Shown here one piece after another: positions 28,950-38,011 of a DNA stretch of 64,000 nucleotides. The translations under genes were made by a program, and so were the position numbers. The notes below the pieces were generated by a model. It saw only the letters and a list, made by a program, of their open reading frames with translations, ran no database searches and was not told the origin of the DNA. Source of the stretch: Flavobacterium turcicum (GTDB taxonomy: Bacteria; Bacteroidota; Bacteroidia; Flavobacteriales; Flavobacteriaceae); contig NZ_JAAOBY010000002.1 in the NCBI RefSeq assembly GCF_011365745.1, positions 248,001 to 312,000 on the forward strand, read 5' to 3'. Each line of letters opens with the position of its first letter. Position 1 is the first letter of the stretch.

Positions 28950-30110
28950 TTATTTTGTGTCCACAGCGGAGAGACTAAAGTAAAAGCTCGTACCAATACC
29001 TAGTTTGGATTCGGCCCATACTTCTCCGTTATGGCGGTTTATAATTTTTTGTACAATTGCTAGACCAATTCCAGTTCCGTCAAATTCTTCCTGTGAATGT
29101 AGCCGTTGAAATACTCCGAAGAGTTTATCATAATATTCCATATCAAATCCTGCACCCCAATCTTGGACACAGAAGATAACACTGTCATTCTCCTCTTTGG
29201 AGCTAATTTTGATTTTGGTTTCAGACTTATATTTCGAATACTTTATTGCATTTGATATTAAGTTTATCCATACCTGCTTAATCAAAGCTTGATCGCCGAT
29301 TGCTGGCGTCAGATTGTTTATTTCAAAAATAGGGCTTTTAGCTTCATTTTCATTTACTACATCGGCCAGAACGCTATTGACTAACTTATTCATATTTATT
29401 TGGGTTGTAGTTACCTGCTTCCGACCAAGTTTGCTGAACGCAAGTAAATCGTCAATTAACATTCCCATTTTTTTTGAATTGTTAAGTACTGCCTGAAGTA
29501 CTTTTTTTCCTTCGTCGTTCAGAGCATCCGAATAGTCTTCAATTAGAATTTGAGTATAGCCGTTTATTGCCCGAATAGGTGCTCTTAAGTCATGGGAGAC
29601 AGAATAGGAAAATGCACCTAATTCTTCTTGTGCTTTTTTGAGTTCTATGTTAGCAAGTGTTAGTTCAGAGCTTCGGTTTTCCTGATATGCAAGCTCTTTA
29701 TTTATTATTATTAATTCAGCAACACGTTTTTCTTTTTCAACTTGTAACTTCGCTTTTCTTACGTTCTCTCGTGCTAGTATATTGTTGGCGATAGTCAGTT
29801 CAGCGGCACGCTTTTCTTTTTCAGTGTTTTGGAATTCCAACTCTTGATTGGCAATGACTAATTCTGCAGCTCGTTTTTCTTTTTCAGTATTTTGGTAAAA
29901 TAACTCTTTATTTGCAGTGATTAGCGCTGCTTCAAGTTTTTCTTTTTCCTGAATTTGATAGGTAAGTTGCTTGTTAACAATAAGCAATTCTGTTGCACTT
30001 TTTTCTTTTTCACTAGTGTAACTAATTAAATTTTCAACTGGATTTTTCTTAGTAATCTCATTTGAATTTATAAGTACCTCTTGGTTATCATTTAGATTTT
30101 TTTTGTTCAT
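28950..30110 (-). CDS. Soluble histidine kinase with five 21-residue coiled-coil repeats
   Basis: The 386-residue kinase has no PAS, GAF or membrane domain. Residues about 34-145 consist of a repeat of roughly 21 residues (consensus E-K-E-K-R-A-A-E-L-x-I-A-N-x-E-L-x-x-Q-N-T), starting at 34, 55, 76, 97 and, after a 7-residue spacer, 125; another partial unit follows. Each unit is three heptads. The HisKA site is S-Y-S-V-S-H-D-L-R-A-P-I-R (His173), and the ATPase domain has N-A-I-K-Y-S, D-W-G-A-G-F-D and G-T-G-I-G-L-A-I-V. It is the first gene of a three-gene operon. The input is unknown; the repeat rod may dock a separate sensor or work by dimer length. No photoreceptor is seen in the window. 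Confidence 0.85.
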   Translation of the reverse strand: MNKKNLNDNQEVLINSNEITKKNPVENLISYTSEKEKSATELLIVNKQLTYQIQEKEKLEAALITANKELFYQNTEKEKRAAELVIANQELEFQNTEKEKRAAELTIANNILARENVRKAKLQVEKEKRVAELIIINKELAYQENRSSELTLANIELKKAQEELGAFSYSVSHDLRAPIRAINGYTQILIEDYSDALNDEGKKVLQAVLNNSKKMGMLIDDLLAFSKLGRKQVTTTQINMNKLVNSVLADVVNENEAKSPIFEINNLTPAIGDQALIKQVWINLISNAIKYSKYKSETKIKISSKEENDSVIFCVQDWGAGFDMEYYDKLFGVFQRLHSQEEFDGTGIGLAIVQKIINRHNGEVWAESKLGIGTSFYFSLSAVDTK

Positions 30111-30613
30111 TTAGCCGAACTTTTGTTTAAAATAATGGCAATGGTTTACTAAAAAATGCCCATCTTTCTTGTTATGAAAGTTATAAGTATTATTTGAGAT
30201 ATTTAATTTCGGTTCGTTATTCATCAGATATGACAAATAACCCAAAGAATACTCCTTAGTAGTAAGTGATTGCGAATGTACTGAATAATTGCGGAAATAA
30301 ACTGATTTTGTGACTAAATTTGATATGGTAGAAGAGTATATCGAAGACAGATTTTAAAATTTTTATAAGAAAGAAAATATTCTACAGAAATGGTATTATT
30401 TCGAAAATATAAAAAAGAGATGAGATTTCATTCCAATTATTTTTCTGTTTTGAAAATTCATACTCTTTCATACGATTTTTATTTTGAGGATGCCGTTTGC
30501 TTAGTCGGAACTGGAATTTTTCAATTATCAGTAAATTGTCTTATGAAAATAGGAAACATCTTCTAAAAAAAATGCAAATACTTAACTAGTGCGTTTGCAG
30601 AAGCTCAAAGTAA

Positions 30614-31111
30614 GTGTGTCTTTTTTTATTTGCTTACTGTGATTTTCTGATTGATTTTACTATCAGCTTGATGCCAACACTTCCTAAAAATGATAGATTT
30701 GATTTTAATTTGAATAGTCTTTTGAAACAGCTAGTCATCAAGCTGATGGAAAATCAATTTACCAAGTGTTTCTGGCAAATAAAAAAGATACTCTTGCTGA
30801 CTCCTTTTGGTTTTGTGGGTAGAAAAATAACTTTTACCTTAGGCAAATCCACTACACAATAAAGCCATTTTTCTACTTACATAAGCAATGCAAACACTAC
30901 CGATTTAAGCATAAAGTTGCTAAAAACAGTTAATGTAAACGTTCTCAAAAACAATTATAACAGTAATGTTTCCGATGAAATAGTGAATGTTGTTATAGAC
31001 AGTGTCGAAGGACGGTGTTTTTTGTAGCTTGGTGATGCGTTGGGAGCTGCAAAAAATGTTGTCCTGCAGCCACTGGCAAGCGCATTGGGTGGAGCGGCTG
31101 TTTTACATAAA
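30614..31111 (+). pseudogene. Decayed reading frame of unknown family
   Basis: One frame runs from 30614 to 31111 with only two stops, TAA at 30860-30862 and TAG near 31023. Its last part reads like a real protein: N-A-N-T-T-D-L-S-I-K-L-L, N-V-V-I-D-S-V-E-G, then after the stop L-G-D-A-L-G-A-A-K-N-V-V-L-Q-P-L-A-S-A-L-G-G. A second frame near 30735-30820 gives Q-A-D-G-K-S-I-Y-Q-V-F-L-A-N-K-K-D, also protein-like. The picture is of a gene broken by stops and at least one frameshift. I do not recognise the family. Nothing convincing is seen in the rest of 30111-31660 apart from the hairpin at 31200. Confidence 0.35.
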
Positions 31112-31199
31112 TGATATTATGACATCATTGCAAAAACCAATAACCAATAAACTCGCTTTGTGATGAATTGCAATGCTTAATTAAGGTTAACAGCTTAGG

Positions 31200-31267
31200 A
31201 AAAAAATTACTGGTATGAGTTGCGTAGCGTACGTGTTTTTTCTAAAAACTGTGCCAGTAATTTTTTT
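31200..31267. other. Long hairpin with perfect 14-bp stem and 40-base loop
   Basis: AAAAAAATTACTGG (31200-31213) pairs perfectly with CCAGTAATTTTTTT (31254-31267). The loop contains a GCGTAGCGTACG word that can fold on itself. The A/T tails suit a bidirectional terminator, but the long loop is unusual for one; a small structured RNA or an element end is also possible. No intact gene lies within 390 bp on either side. Confidence 0.45.
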
Positions 31268-31660
31268 GTACGTTGGGAAGGAGTGGCAATTGAAAACCTA
31301 AAGTATCAATTTACCACTAAATGAAAAGTACCATTATCATAAATGAAGATAAATTTGAAAACAACACATTAGCAATATTATTCTATTTATACATATTATT
31401 TTTAACTGTTGATTTTTTGACTTGAATTTATATATGTGCTAATAACCGTCTTTTCTTACTATCGACTTAGATATCGTAATGTTTTTGATTTCCTTTTGTA
31501 AAATAGAATATGTAATCTTGAAGTAACTTTACTAAGTATATCTAATTCTGTTGCTTACCATAATTGAGGACTTCGAGCCAGTTCCTCTAAAGATAATTTT
31601 CTTTCTTAATGCACATGGAGGATTACAATAAAATTCGCAATGTACCAAGAAGTTTGACTT

Positions 31661-32338
31661 TTATTCTTCAAATTCTATAGCTCTATTTAGATATTCAATC
31701 AATGGTTTTGTAGTTTTAAAATAGTTAACAATTATTTTTATCGCGTCCTTACTTGTCAGAATATTATCTTTTATGAATTCTTTGGTGCAAAAACCTTTCA
31801 TTTTAAGTAATTCAATAACTTCTTCTCTTTCTTCCGGTAAATCAGTGAATTTTTTTAGCTTACTTTGACCTTGAATACCGCTTGGAAATATATTTTGAAA
31901 TTGTTTATTTGAAATTATTTCGTTAATTTCTTCGAATGAATAACTTATTTCTTTTCGAATTTTTTTTAAAAATTCTGGCGTTGTTTGCCAAATTCCACCG
32001 CCAACCATACAGTTTCCTGGTTCAATATGAATAAAATATCCTGCTGTATTACCGTGTGGTGCATTCTTATTAAAAACTACCAAAACGTAGTTTTTATAAG
32101 GTGTTTTGTCTTTTGAAAATCGTAAATCTCTGTTTACACGTGTTAAGCATTTTTTAGGAATTAAATTTGCATTTGCTATTGATAAATCGTGTTTTGATAA
32201 TTCATTTAACAAATTTTCCGTGAACAAAATAATATCATCTTTGTAATTTTGATAAATTCCTTTATTTTGTTCAAACCATTCTCTTGAATTGTTTTTTTTA
32301 AGTTCTTTTAAAAAGTCTAAAGATGTTTGCTTAATCAT
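31661..32338 (-). CDS. DUF2461 family protein
   Basis: The 225-residue protein shows the DUF2461 pattern: F-L-K-E-L-K-K-N-N-S-R-E-W-F-E-Q-N-K at the start, T-R-V-N-R-D-L-R-F-S-K-D-K-T-P-Y-K-N in the centre, and G-Y-F-I-H-I-E-P-G-N-C-M-V-G-G-G-I-W-Q beyond. No biochemical role is established for the family that I know of. The start overlaps the end of the upstream DUF1905 gene by 4 bp, so the two form an operon. It has no signal peptide or membrane segment and is probably cytosolic. Confidence 0.85.
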   Translation of the reverse strand: MIKQTSLDFLKELKKNNSREWFEQNKGIYQNYKDDIILFTENLLNELSKHDLSIANANLIPKKCLTRVNRDLRFSKDKTPYKNYVLVVFNKNAPHGNTAGYFIHIEPGNCMVGGGIWQTTPEFLKKIRKEISYSFEEINEIISNKQFQNIFPSGIQGQSKLKKFTDLPEEREEVIELLKMKGFCTKEFIKDNILTSKDAIKIIVNYFKTTKPLIEYLNRAIEFEE

Positions 32339-32793
32339 TTGCTTAATTTATCTATGTGTTTTATAATAACCTTGATTTGTTTTTCTTCGATTTTTTGGGA
32401 AATGATACTCTCAAAAATTTCATTTTTTTCAGATTGATTTAGTTTATTGAAAGCTTCTAAAACTCCTGATTCCTTGAAGGTTTCTATAATTTGTTTTTCG
32501 TTTATTTTTTCATTTTTTGATAAAAGATAAAGTGAAACTGTAACAATATCGCCACCTTGTTTATTTATAGCTTTTCTTATTTCGCTATTTATGGAAAGCA
32601 TCATATCTTCTCCTTTAGTGGGAGCTAGGTTTCTATTTTCAATTATGTAATTGTCGATTAAACCAGACACTCTTATATCTCCCCATTTTCCTGGGATATT
32701 CTTTGTGTTTGGAATTCTTAAATGATAGGTCCAAGCACCTTTTCCGTATTCATATTTAAGTTCGAGTTTTTCCTCTTTTATGATATAGTCCAT
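32335..32793 (-). CDS. DUF1905 / YdeI-like protein
   Basis: The 152-residue protein begins with a DUF1905-type small barrel: L-R-I-P-N-T-K-N, G-K-W-G-D-I-R-V-S-G-L-I-D, then M-L-S-I-N-S-E-I-R-K and a strand with G-D-I-V-T-V-S-L-Y-L. The last 60 residues are helical and contain A-F-N-K-L-N-Q-S-E-K, where the YdeI-like bacteriocin-protection family usually has a similar 'F..L....k' helix. Function is not known. It is the upstream gene of a two-gene unit with DUF2461. Confidence 0.72.
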   Translation of the reverse strand: MDYIIKEEKLELKYEYGKGAWTYHLRIPNTKNIPGKWGDIRVSGLIDNYIIENRNLAPTKGEDMMLSINSEIRKAINKQGGDIVTVSLYLLSKNEKINEKQIIETFKESGVLEAFNKLNQSEKNEIFESIISQKIEEKQIKVIIKHIDKLSK

Positions 32794-33067
32794 TTTTTTT
32801 TAGATTGTATTTTGTGCTAAGTTATCATTATTTGTATAAAAACACCCTTTCACAATAATACTACTGTTTAGTAAAATTTAGTTTAAGTTTTTCTGCTTTA
32901 CTTCTCGAACTGAATCTAAATAAAATCCTCACGCTTAAATTAGCAATTAATATAAAAGTAAAAAACATCCGCTTGAAAAAAAATTGAACTTAAATAATCT
33001 AATGTCAATTATCTCTATACATGCTCAAAATGCCAATAAACTAGTTTCTATTTTGTACAGACAGAAG

Positions 33068-34666
33068 TCAATCTTTAATAGGAGGCTTTTTTGTGCCTGC
33101 TTTATTTGTTAGACGAGGTTCGAAAAGTATTTCTCTTGCCTCTTTCCCTGTTTTTATGGCATCCACTATAGGAAAAGGATAATCCTCGCCAATTATTACT
33201 CCACAAAATTGTTGTTGTAGAAGTGACATTTTCCAAGGTTCATGGATATCTGCTTCGTCGCAGTTTGCCAATTCAGGAATCCATTGTTTAATGAATATTC
33301 CTTTTGGATCGTGGTCCTGAGATTGCTTGACAGGATTATAAACCCTTACAATTTGATGGCTGCCCATGCCAGATTGGAGCTGCATTTGTGAGAAATGAAT
33401 GCCAGGCTCAAAATCTAGAAACAGCTTTGCTAGATGTTTGGCGCCTTCCTTCCAATCTTGAAAAAGATGGTGCGTTAAAAATGAAATTAAAAAAGCCCTC
33501 ATTCTAAAATTGACAAATCCTGTTTTAGCAAGGCAACGCATCGAAGCATCTGCAAGTGGATAGCCTGTTTGCCCGTTGCACCAACGCTCAAAACTTTGTT
33601 GGTCAATATTTTTTTTAATACCACTAAAAAATTTATTTACATCTTCAAATTCAATGTTGTCCTTATTTTCAAAAGATTGGACAAATGATCCCTGACACAT
33701 TAATCTGTTCGAATACAAGTTAAGCTCCTTGGATAATATTTTATCGCCCGGAGCTTTTCTTCGCTTTACCTCTGTAATCGCTTGAAAAACCTGTCGTGTA
33801 CTGATGCATCCCCAAGCAAGGTATGGAGATATCCTACTGCAATTTGTACGACTTTCTAAAGGCTTGGATAACGAAATGGTATAATTTTTTAGATTATTTT
33901 TTAAAAAAATATTCAAATAGTGAAATGCGTGTTTTTCACCTCCTAATTGAAAATTTGTATTTTCTTCTTTCCAGCTTTCAGGCAACTTCTCACCTGGGTT
34001 ATTTTTAGAAATTTCATCTGTTAGAACTAAAGGTTTGAACAAACTAAAATCAGGATGCATTTGAGGTTCATTCATGATGGACTTCCATCGTTCGTATCTC
34101 TTTGATCTGTCTTTGATCTTTCGGATTATTCCATTGTTTGTGTACTCATTCCATTGAATACCATAATTTTTACATAAAGTCGCAAAAGCAATATCCCGAT
34201 CGTAGGTAATTTTCATTCCAGTTTCTTTGTGAGAAAAAACTTTTGCCAATTCATATTCATTTCGTAGCTCCTCAAATACTGCTATTACTTCATCCATAAA
34301 AATGTTGATACACCATGCTGGGTCGGCTTTGTATTGCTCAACAGATTCTTCAATTTTGATGTTTGGGATGTTTGGATATTCATTTACAATAAATTGAGGG
34401 TCAAATGCTTTCTTCATAACCTTGAGTTGGCTGTTTATAGAAGTAAGGCTTTGGAAAACAAATCGCCAGTGTCTTTCATCATAATGTGGGTTTGCAACCA
34501 GCGAAGGTTCATAAATATAAATCAGCAGTAAACGCCTACCTTTAGTTTTACTGGTTTCTTTTATTGCATGGGCAAGAGTTGGATTATCGCGTAAGCGTAA
34601 GTCCCTTTTGAACCACATTACGTTAATTACTTCTTTTTGCTTGGTTGATTCAATTGTTGTTTCCAT
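33068..34666 (-). CDS. Cryptochrome/photolyase family flavoprotein with altered FAD-pocket motif
   Basis: The 532-residue protein has the N-terminal photolyase domain (V-M-W-F-K-R-D-L-R-L-R-D-N-P-T-L) and the FAD-binding domain (S-R-I-S-P-Y-L-A-W-G-C-I-S, G-Q-T-G-Y-P-L-A-D-A-S-M-R-C-L, then R-V-Y-N-P-V-K-Q-S and W-I-P-E-L). It would bind FAD and probably repair UV photoproducts or act as a light receptor. Where typical members have N-x-x-x-W-Q-W before the A-G/S-G, this one reads H-F-S-Q-M-Q-L-Q-S-G-M-G, so the usual tryptophans are absent. A long insert (about residues 90-200) separates the N-domain strands. folE lies upstream, 252 bp away, and could supply pterin for the antenna cofactor. 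Whether it repairs CPD or 6-4 lesions cannot be told from this reading. Confidence 0.82.
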   Translation of the reverse strand: METTIESTKQKEVINVMWFKRDLRLRDNPTLAHAIKETSKTKGRRLLLIYIYEPSLVANPHYDERHWRFVFQSLTSINSQLKVMKKAFDPQFIVNEYPNIPNIKIEESVEQYKADPAWCINIFMDEVIAVFEELRNEYELAKVFSHKETGMKITYDRDIAFATLCKNYGIQWNEYTNNGIIRKIKDRSKRYERWKSIMNEPQMHPDFSLFKPLVLTDEISKNNPGEKLPESWKEENTNFQLGGEKHAFHYLNIFLKNNLKNYTISLSKPLESRTNCSRISPYLAWGCISTRQVFQAITEVKRRKAPGDKILSKELNLYSNRLMCQGSFVQSFENKDNIEFEDVNKFFSGIKKNIDQQSFERWCNGQTGYPLADASMRCLAKTGFVNFRMRAFLISFLTHHLFQDWKEGAKHLAKLFLDFEPGIHFSQMQLQSGMGSHQIVRVYNPVKQSQDHDPKGIFIKQWIPELANCDEADIHEPWKMSLLQQQFCGVIIGEDYPFPIVDAIKTGKEAREILFEPRLTNKAGTKKPPIKD

Positions 34667-34918
34667 TTTGTTTTAGTGATAGTAAAATTACACGTATAGT
34701 ATATTAAACCTTTTTTACGATGCAAATGCTTTTATTTTAGTCATGCTCATTTATGAAGTTTCACTCCATGTTCTAATTCTTTTTTTAAGAAATCCATATG
34801 TACAGATTGACTTGATTTATTTTAATATTATTTGAAGATATTTCAGATGTACTAGTATAATTTGGAGTTCGGTTTTTATAAATAAAACTTCATAAAGCTA
34901 AATATAATTGTTTTCTTA

Positions 34919-35518
34919 TCAACTATATCTATTAGAAATTAGGCTTATAAATTCTTTTCTCGTTTTGTCTTTTTCAAATTCACCCATGAAAGATGAAGTC
35001 GTAGTAATACTATTTTGTTTTTGAATACCTCGCATTTGCATGCACATGTGTTGACATTCAATTACAACTGCAACTCCAAGTGGTTCTAATGCTTCTTGAA
35101 TGCATTCTTTTATTTGATCGGTTAGTCGTTCTTGAACTTGCATTCTTCTTGCAAAAGCCTCAATAATTCGAGGAATTTTACTTAATCCAACTATTTTGCC
35201 ATTAGGAATATAAGCAACATGAACTTTCCCAAAAAATGGTAACAAGTGATGCTCACACATGGAATAAACTTCGATATCTTTGACCACTATCATTTGTTTA
35301 TGATCTTCTGTAAACATTGCAGATTTTAAAATTTCAAGTGGATTTATGTCATAACCATGTGTTAAAAACTGAAATGCTTTTGCCACGCGTTCTGGAGTTT
35401 TTTCTAAACCTTCTCTAGTTATATCTTCACCTAAATTCTCTATGACGCTTTTAAAATTTTTAGCAATTTCATTAGTTTTTTTTTCGTTGTAACTGTCGAT
35501 TTTTTTGTAATTAATCAT
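34919..35518 (-). CDS. folE: GTP cyclohydrolase I, first copy
   Basis: The 199-residue enzyme converts GTP to dihydroneopterin triphosphate, the first step of folate and pterin synthesis. The zinc site C-E-H-H (in [11 protein letters not shown]) and the second ligand Cys in E-C-Q-H-M-C-M are visible, as are G-K-V-H-V-A-Y-I-P and G-L-S-K-I-P-R. A second copy at 55675-56274 differs at about 27 of 199 residues by my count. It follows the GAF protein gene by 70 bp and precedes the photolyase-like gene, so it may serve the antenna cofactor rather than general folate synthesis. Confidence 0.95.
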   Translation of the reverse strand: MINYKKIDSYNEKKTNEIAKNFKSVIENLGEDITREGLEKTPERVAKAFQFLTHGYDINPLEILKSAMFTEDHKQMIVVKDIEVYSMCEHHLLPFFGKVHVAYIPNGKIVGLSKIPRIIEAFARRMQVQERLTDQIKECIQEALEPLGVAVVIECQHMCMQMRGIQKQNSITTTSSFMGEFEKDKTRKEFISLISNRYS

Positions 35519-35588
35519 TTTAATTTTTGATTTAGTTTTTTATGAATATTTTATGGAAAGTTGTTGAAATAAAATGTTAGGATTTTCT

Positions 35589-37925
35589 TTAGTCTTGGAA
35601 AAAGCTGTAGTTTATTGCAACCCTAAAAGCCTTTAAACCGCTTACACCTTGCATATTTTCTAATTCTAGTTCTTCATAAATAGGATTATAAATTCCTTTG
35701 TTAATTAAAAACTCTATATGCTCACGGTATTCACCTGCTTCGATTGGACTAGAATATACTATTGCCACATAATCGGGCTTTGTTAAACGCTCTCCATTAT
35801 TTTTGATTTCAATTTTGTCGATTCTTTTTTTCATTATTTCGTAGCGAATATTATATGAACCTTCTACATCAAAACGGCGCTCGTCTTTTCGAAAGCTTAT
35901 TGCTATTGGTTTATTATGAGCTAGAATAAGTTGTGTTGTTTTTAATGGAATTTTCATTTTGTAGCTACTTTTTTGCGTAGCATTTCCGATAAAAGCCATT
36001 GTACTTAATTGCCACAAGCGCAAATTTTTAAGGTACATGGGATTAAATTTTTTATCAGGTTTTAGATTTTGACCTATGTAAATAGTGAATTCTAAACCAT
36101 CAGTTCTATATTTTTCAAAATAATGCGGGTATATTTTTTGTTGTTTTACCCTTTCGTTTTCAAGAACAGCATTAATGGTGTTATTTATTTTTTGCAAACT
36201 ATTTTCATACTCCCGATTATTATTATAAAAAGAACCTGTTTTTAAATTTGATTTTTCCATATAGTCATTTATTTCTTGATACAGATCTACGTAGCTTTCT
36301 GATAAATGGGTTAAAGTTGGGTGTATTTCTGTTGCAAAAAAGTCGACTATTTTTTGCTCTATTGTTGCAGTGAATTCTTTCTCTATTGTAGTTAATAACG
36401 TTTCAACTTTGAAATGGATTACTTCTAAAAGTGGCATTTCAATTTTAGAAAGAATGAATTTAATAACACTTTTTGTAGTTTCTAATTGATTAGCAATATC
36501 AGTTTGTGTTGCTTTGTTTCGTTCGATGGATGAATTTCGAATGTCAATTGCGCCATACAATGGATACACATCTTCAAAACTAACATTTGGTATGGTTTTC
36601 TGGTTTGAATTTGCACTTAAAATTTCCCATGCAACTTCATTAAATTTCCACTCTACAGCAGATTGTAAAGGTGTAAATTGCTCTTTGATAATTGTCGTTA
36701 TTTTAGCATCAAATTGATTAATCATAAACTCAAACATGTCTGCAATTAGGTGCAGTGCTGGATCTAACTTAACTACTAACTGTTTTGAAGTTCCATTTGA
36801 TTGATGCGTTGCTAATTCTAAAATACCAAGTAGTTGACCATTTGAATTTCGTATTGGTGTTACCATGTAACTCCCAATGTTTAATAATTTTAATCCAGTT
36901 AAAACAGAATTTTCAACCTTAGTATCATCATTTACAACTGATAGAATCACAGGTTCATATTTATCTTTAAAATGATCTGCAGCCGATCTTGGGTTGATGT
37001 ATGCGCTAGGTTGTTGATCAACTGTACTAATCAATATGGTTTTTTTGTAATAACTTGTGTCAGTTACAATTTGATTATTTACTTTAAAAAAAGGAACTAA
37101 ACCCACTTGTACATCTGTATTTTCTAATAAAATTCCCAAAATACGTTCTAATTCATTTAGTGAATCTGCTTCGTTTTCGTTCTGTAAATTCAAAACTAAC
37201 TTTTTGAGTTGATTCATCGCTTCAAAGTTGGTAATCTCCTGTGCCAAGAAAATTGTAAAACCTTCCATTTTAAACAATTCAGACGGTAACTCTTTTGTAA
37301 GTTTTTCAAAATTATCACCATTATCTATTAACATTGTTGGCCACTCTTCATTGTAAGTTGGTAATTTCGCTTTTGGTTCTATTTCAATGAACTGTGTATT
37401 TGGGAAAATTTTATAATATTTGATAGTATTTCTTTCTTTATTTTCAATAGTAATGTATTCAAAATTATAGAAGTCGGTTTTGATATTATAACATTTATCT
37501 AATACCATTGCGTAGAAAAGTCTAAAAGTATTACTACTGTGATTTATTTTATCAAATAAAAAATCTTGATTGTCTTTTGAAATAATAGCTTCAAAAGTAT
37601 CATCTAAATAAAATAATCGCGCAGGAAAAATGCTACCGATTGCCAAAGGCTTCTTGTTATAAGCATTCGCCAAAGGAGAAATACTCATTAGCAAAAGATC
37701 AATTAATTCGGGAGTTTTATTTAGAAATTCAAGTTTTGTGAATGGTTTAATTACCTCCGGAAATTTTTCTAATTCTTTGACAATACATTCATAAATTGTT
37801 TTTTTGACTGAATTATTTGGAGCTTGAGTATTTTTGAAATATCGAAGTAAAGGTCCGAATGAAATTGCAACATCTAATGATTTCCACTGTTGTTCGTTTT
37901 CAGTATTTAGACGAATTGTTTCCAT
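35589..37925 (-). CDS. Large soluble protein with GAF-like domain
   Basis: The 778-residue protein has no signal peptide. A GAF-like domain can be recognised at about residues 255-400 (L-N-E-L-E-R-I-L-G-I-L-L, then G-L-K-L-L-N-I-G-S-Y-M-V-T-P-I and L-L-G-I-L-E-L-A-T). Residues 400-600 are helical, with a coiled-coil character, and the C-terminal 170 residues form a mixed fold with strand-rich motifs. No kinase, cyclase or HTH motif is seen. It sits between an NmrA reductase and folE. The role is unknown; small-molecule sensing is an inference from the GAF domain. Confidence 0.6.
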   Translation of the reverse strand: METIRLNTENEQQWKSLDVAISFGPLLRYFKNTQAPNNSVKKTIYECIVKELEKFPEVIKPFTKLEFLNKTPELIDLLLMSISPLANAYNKKPLAIGSIFPARLFYLDDTFEAIISKDNQDFLFDKINHSSNTFRLFYAMVLDKCYNIKTDFYNFEYITIENKERNTIKYYKIFPNTQFIEIEPKAKLPTYNEEWPTMLIDNGDNFEKLTKELPSELFKMEGFTIFLAQEITNFEAMNQLKKLVLNLQNENEADSLNELERILGILLENTDVQVGLVPFFKVNNQIVTDTSYYKKTILISTVDQQPSAYINPRSAADHFKDKYEPVILSVVNDDTKVENSVLTGLKLLNIGSYMVTPIRNSNGQLLGILELATHQSNGTSKQLVVKLDPALHLIADMFEFMINQFDAKITTIIKEQFTPLQSAVEWKFNEVAWEILSANSNQKTIPNVSFEDVYPLYGAIDIRNSSIERNKATQTDIANQLETTKSVIKFILSKIEMPLLEVIHFKVETLLTTIEKEFTATIEQKIVDFFATEIHPTLTHLSESYVDLYQEINDYMEKSNLKTGSFYNNNREYENSLQKINNTINAVLENERVKQQKIYPHYFEKYRTDGLEFTIYIGQNLKPDKKFNPMYLKNLRLWQLSTMAFIGNATQKSSYKMKIPLKTTQLILAHNKPIAISFRKDERRFDVEGSYNIRYEIMKKRIDKIEIKNNGERLTKPDYVAIVYSSPIEAGEYREHIEFLINKGIYNPIYEELELENMQGVSGLKAFRVAINYSFFQD

Positions 37926-38011
37926 AGTTTTAAGTATTCAGTAAAATAAAATCTTGAAATTAGATGCTAATTATATTTATTGTAATTTCAACAAATCAAG
38001 TGTGAGTGATT

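Noticed and set aside
29673..30011. CRISPR-like array
   Set aside because: The 63-bp periodicity encodes a 21-residue coiled-coil repeat within the kinase gene; there are no unique spacers.
30614..30862. 82-codon open frame on the plus strand as a gene
   Set aside because: The composition is not protein-like at the start and the same frame continues as decayed sequence; treated as part of a pseudogene.
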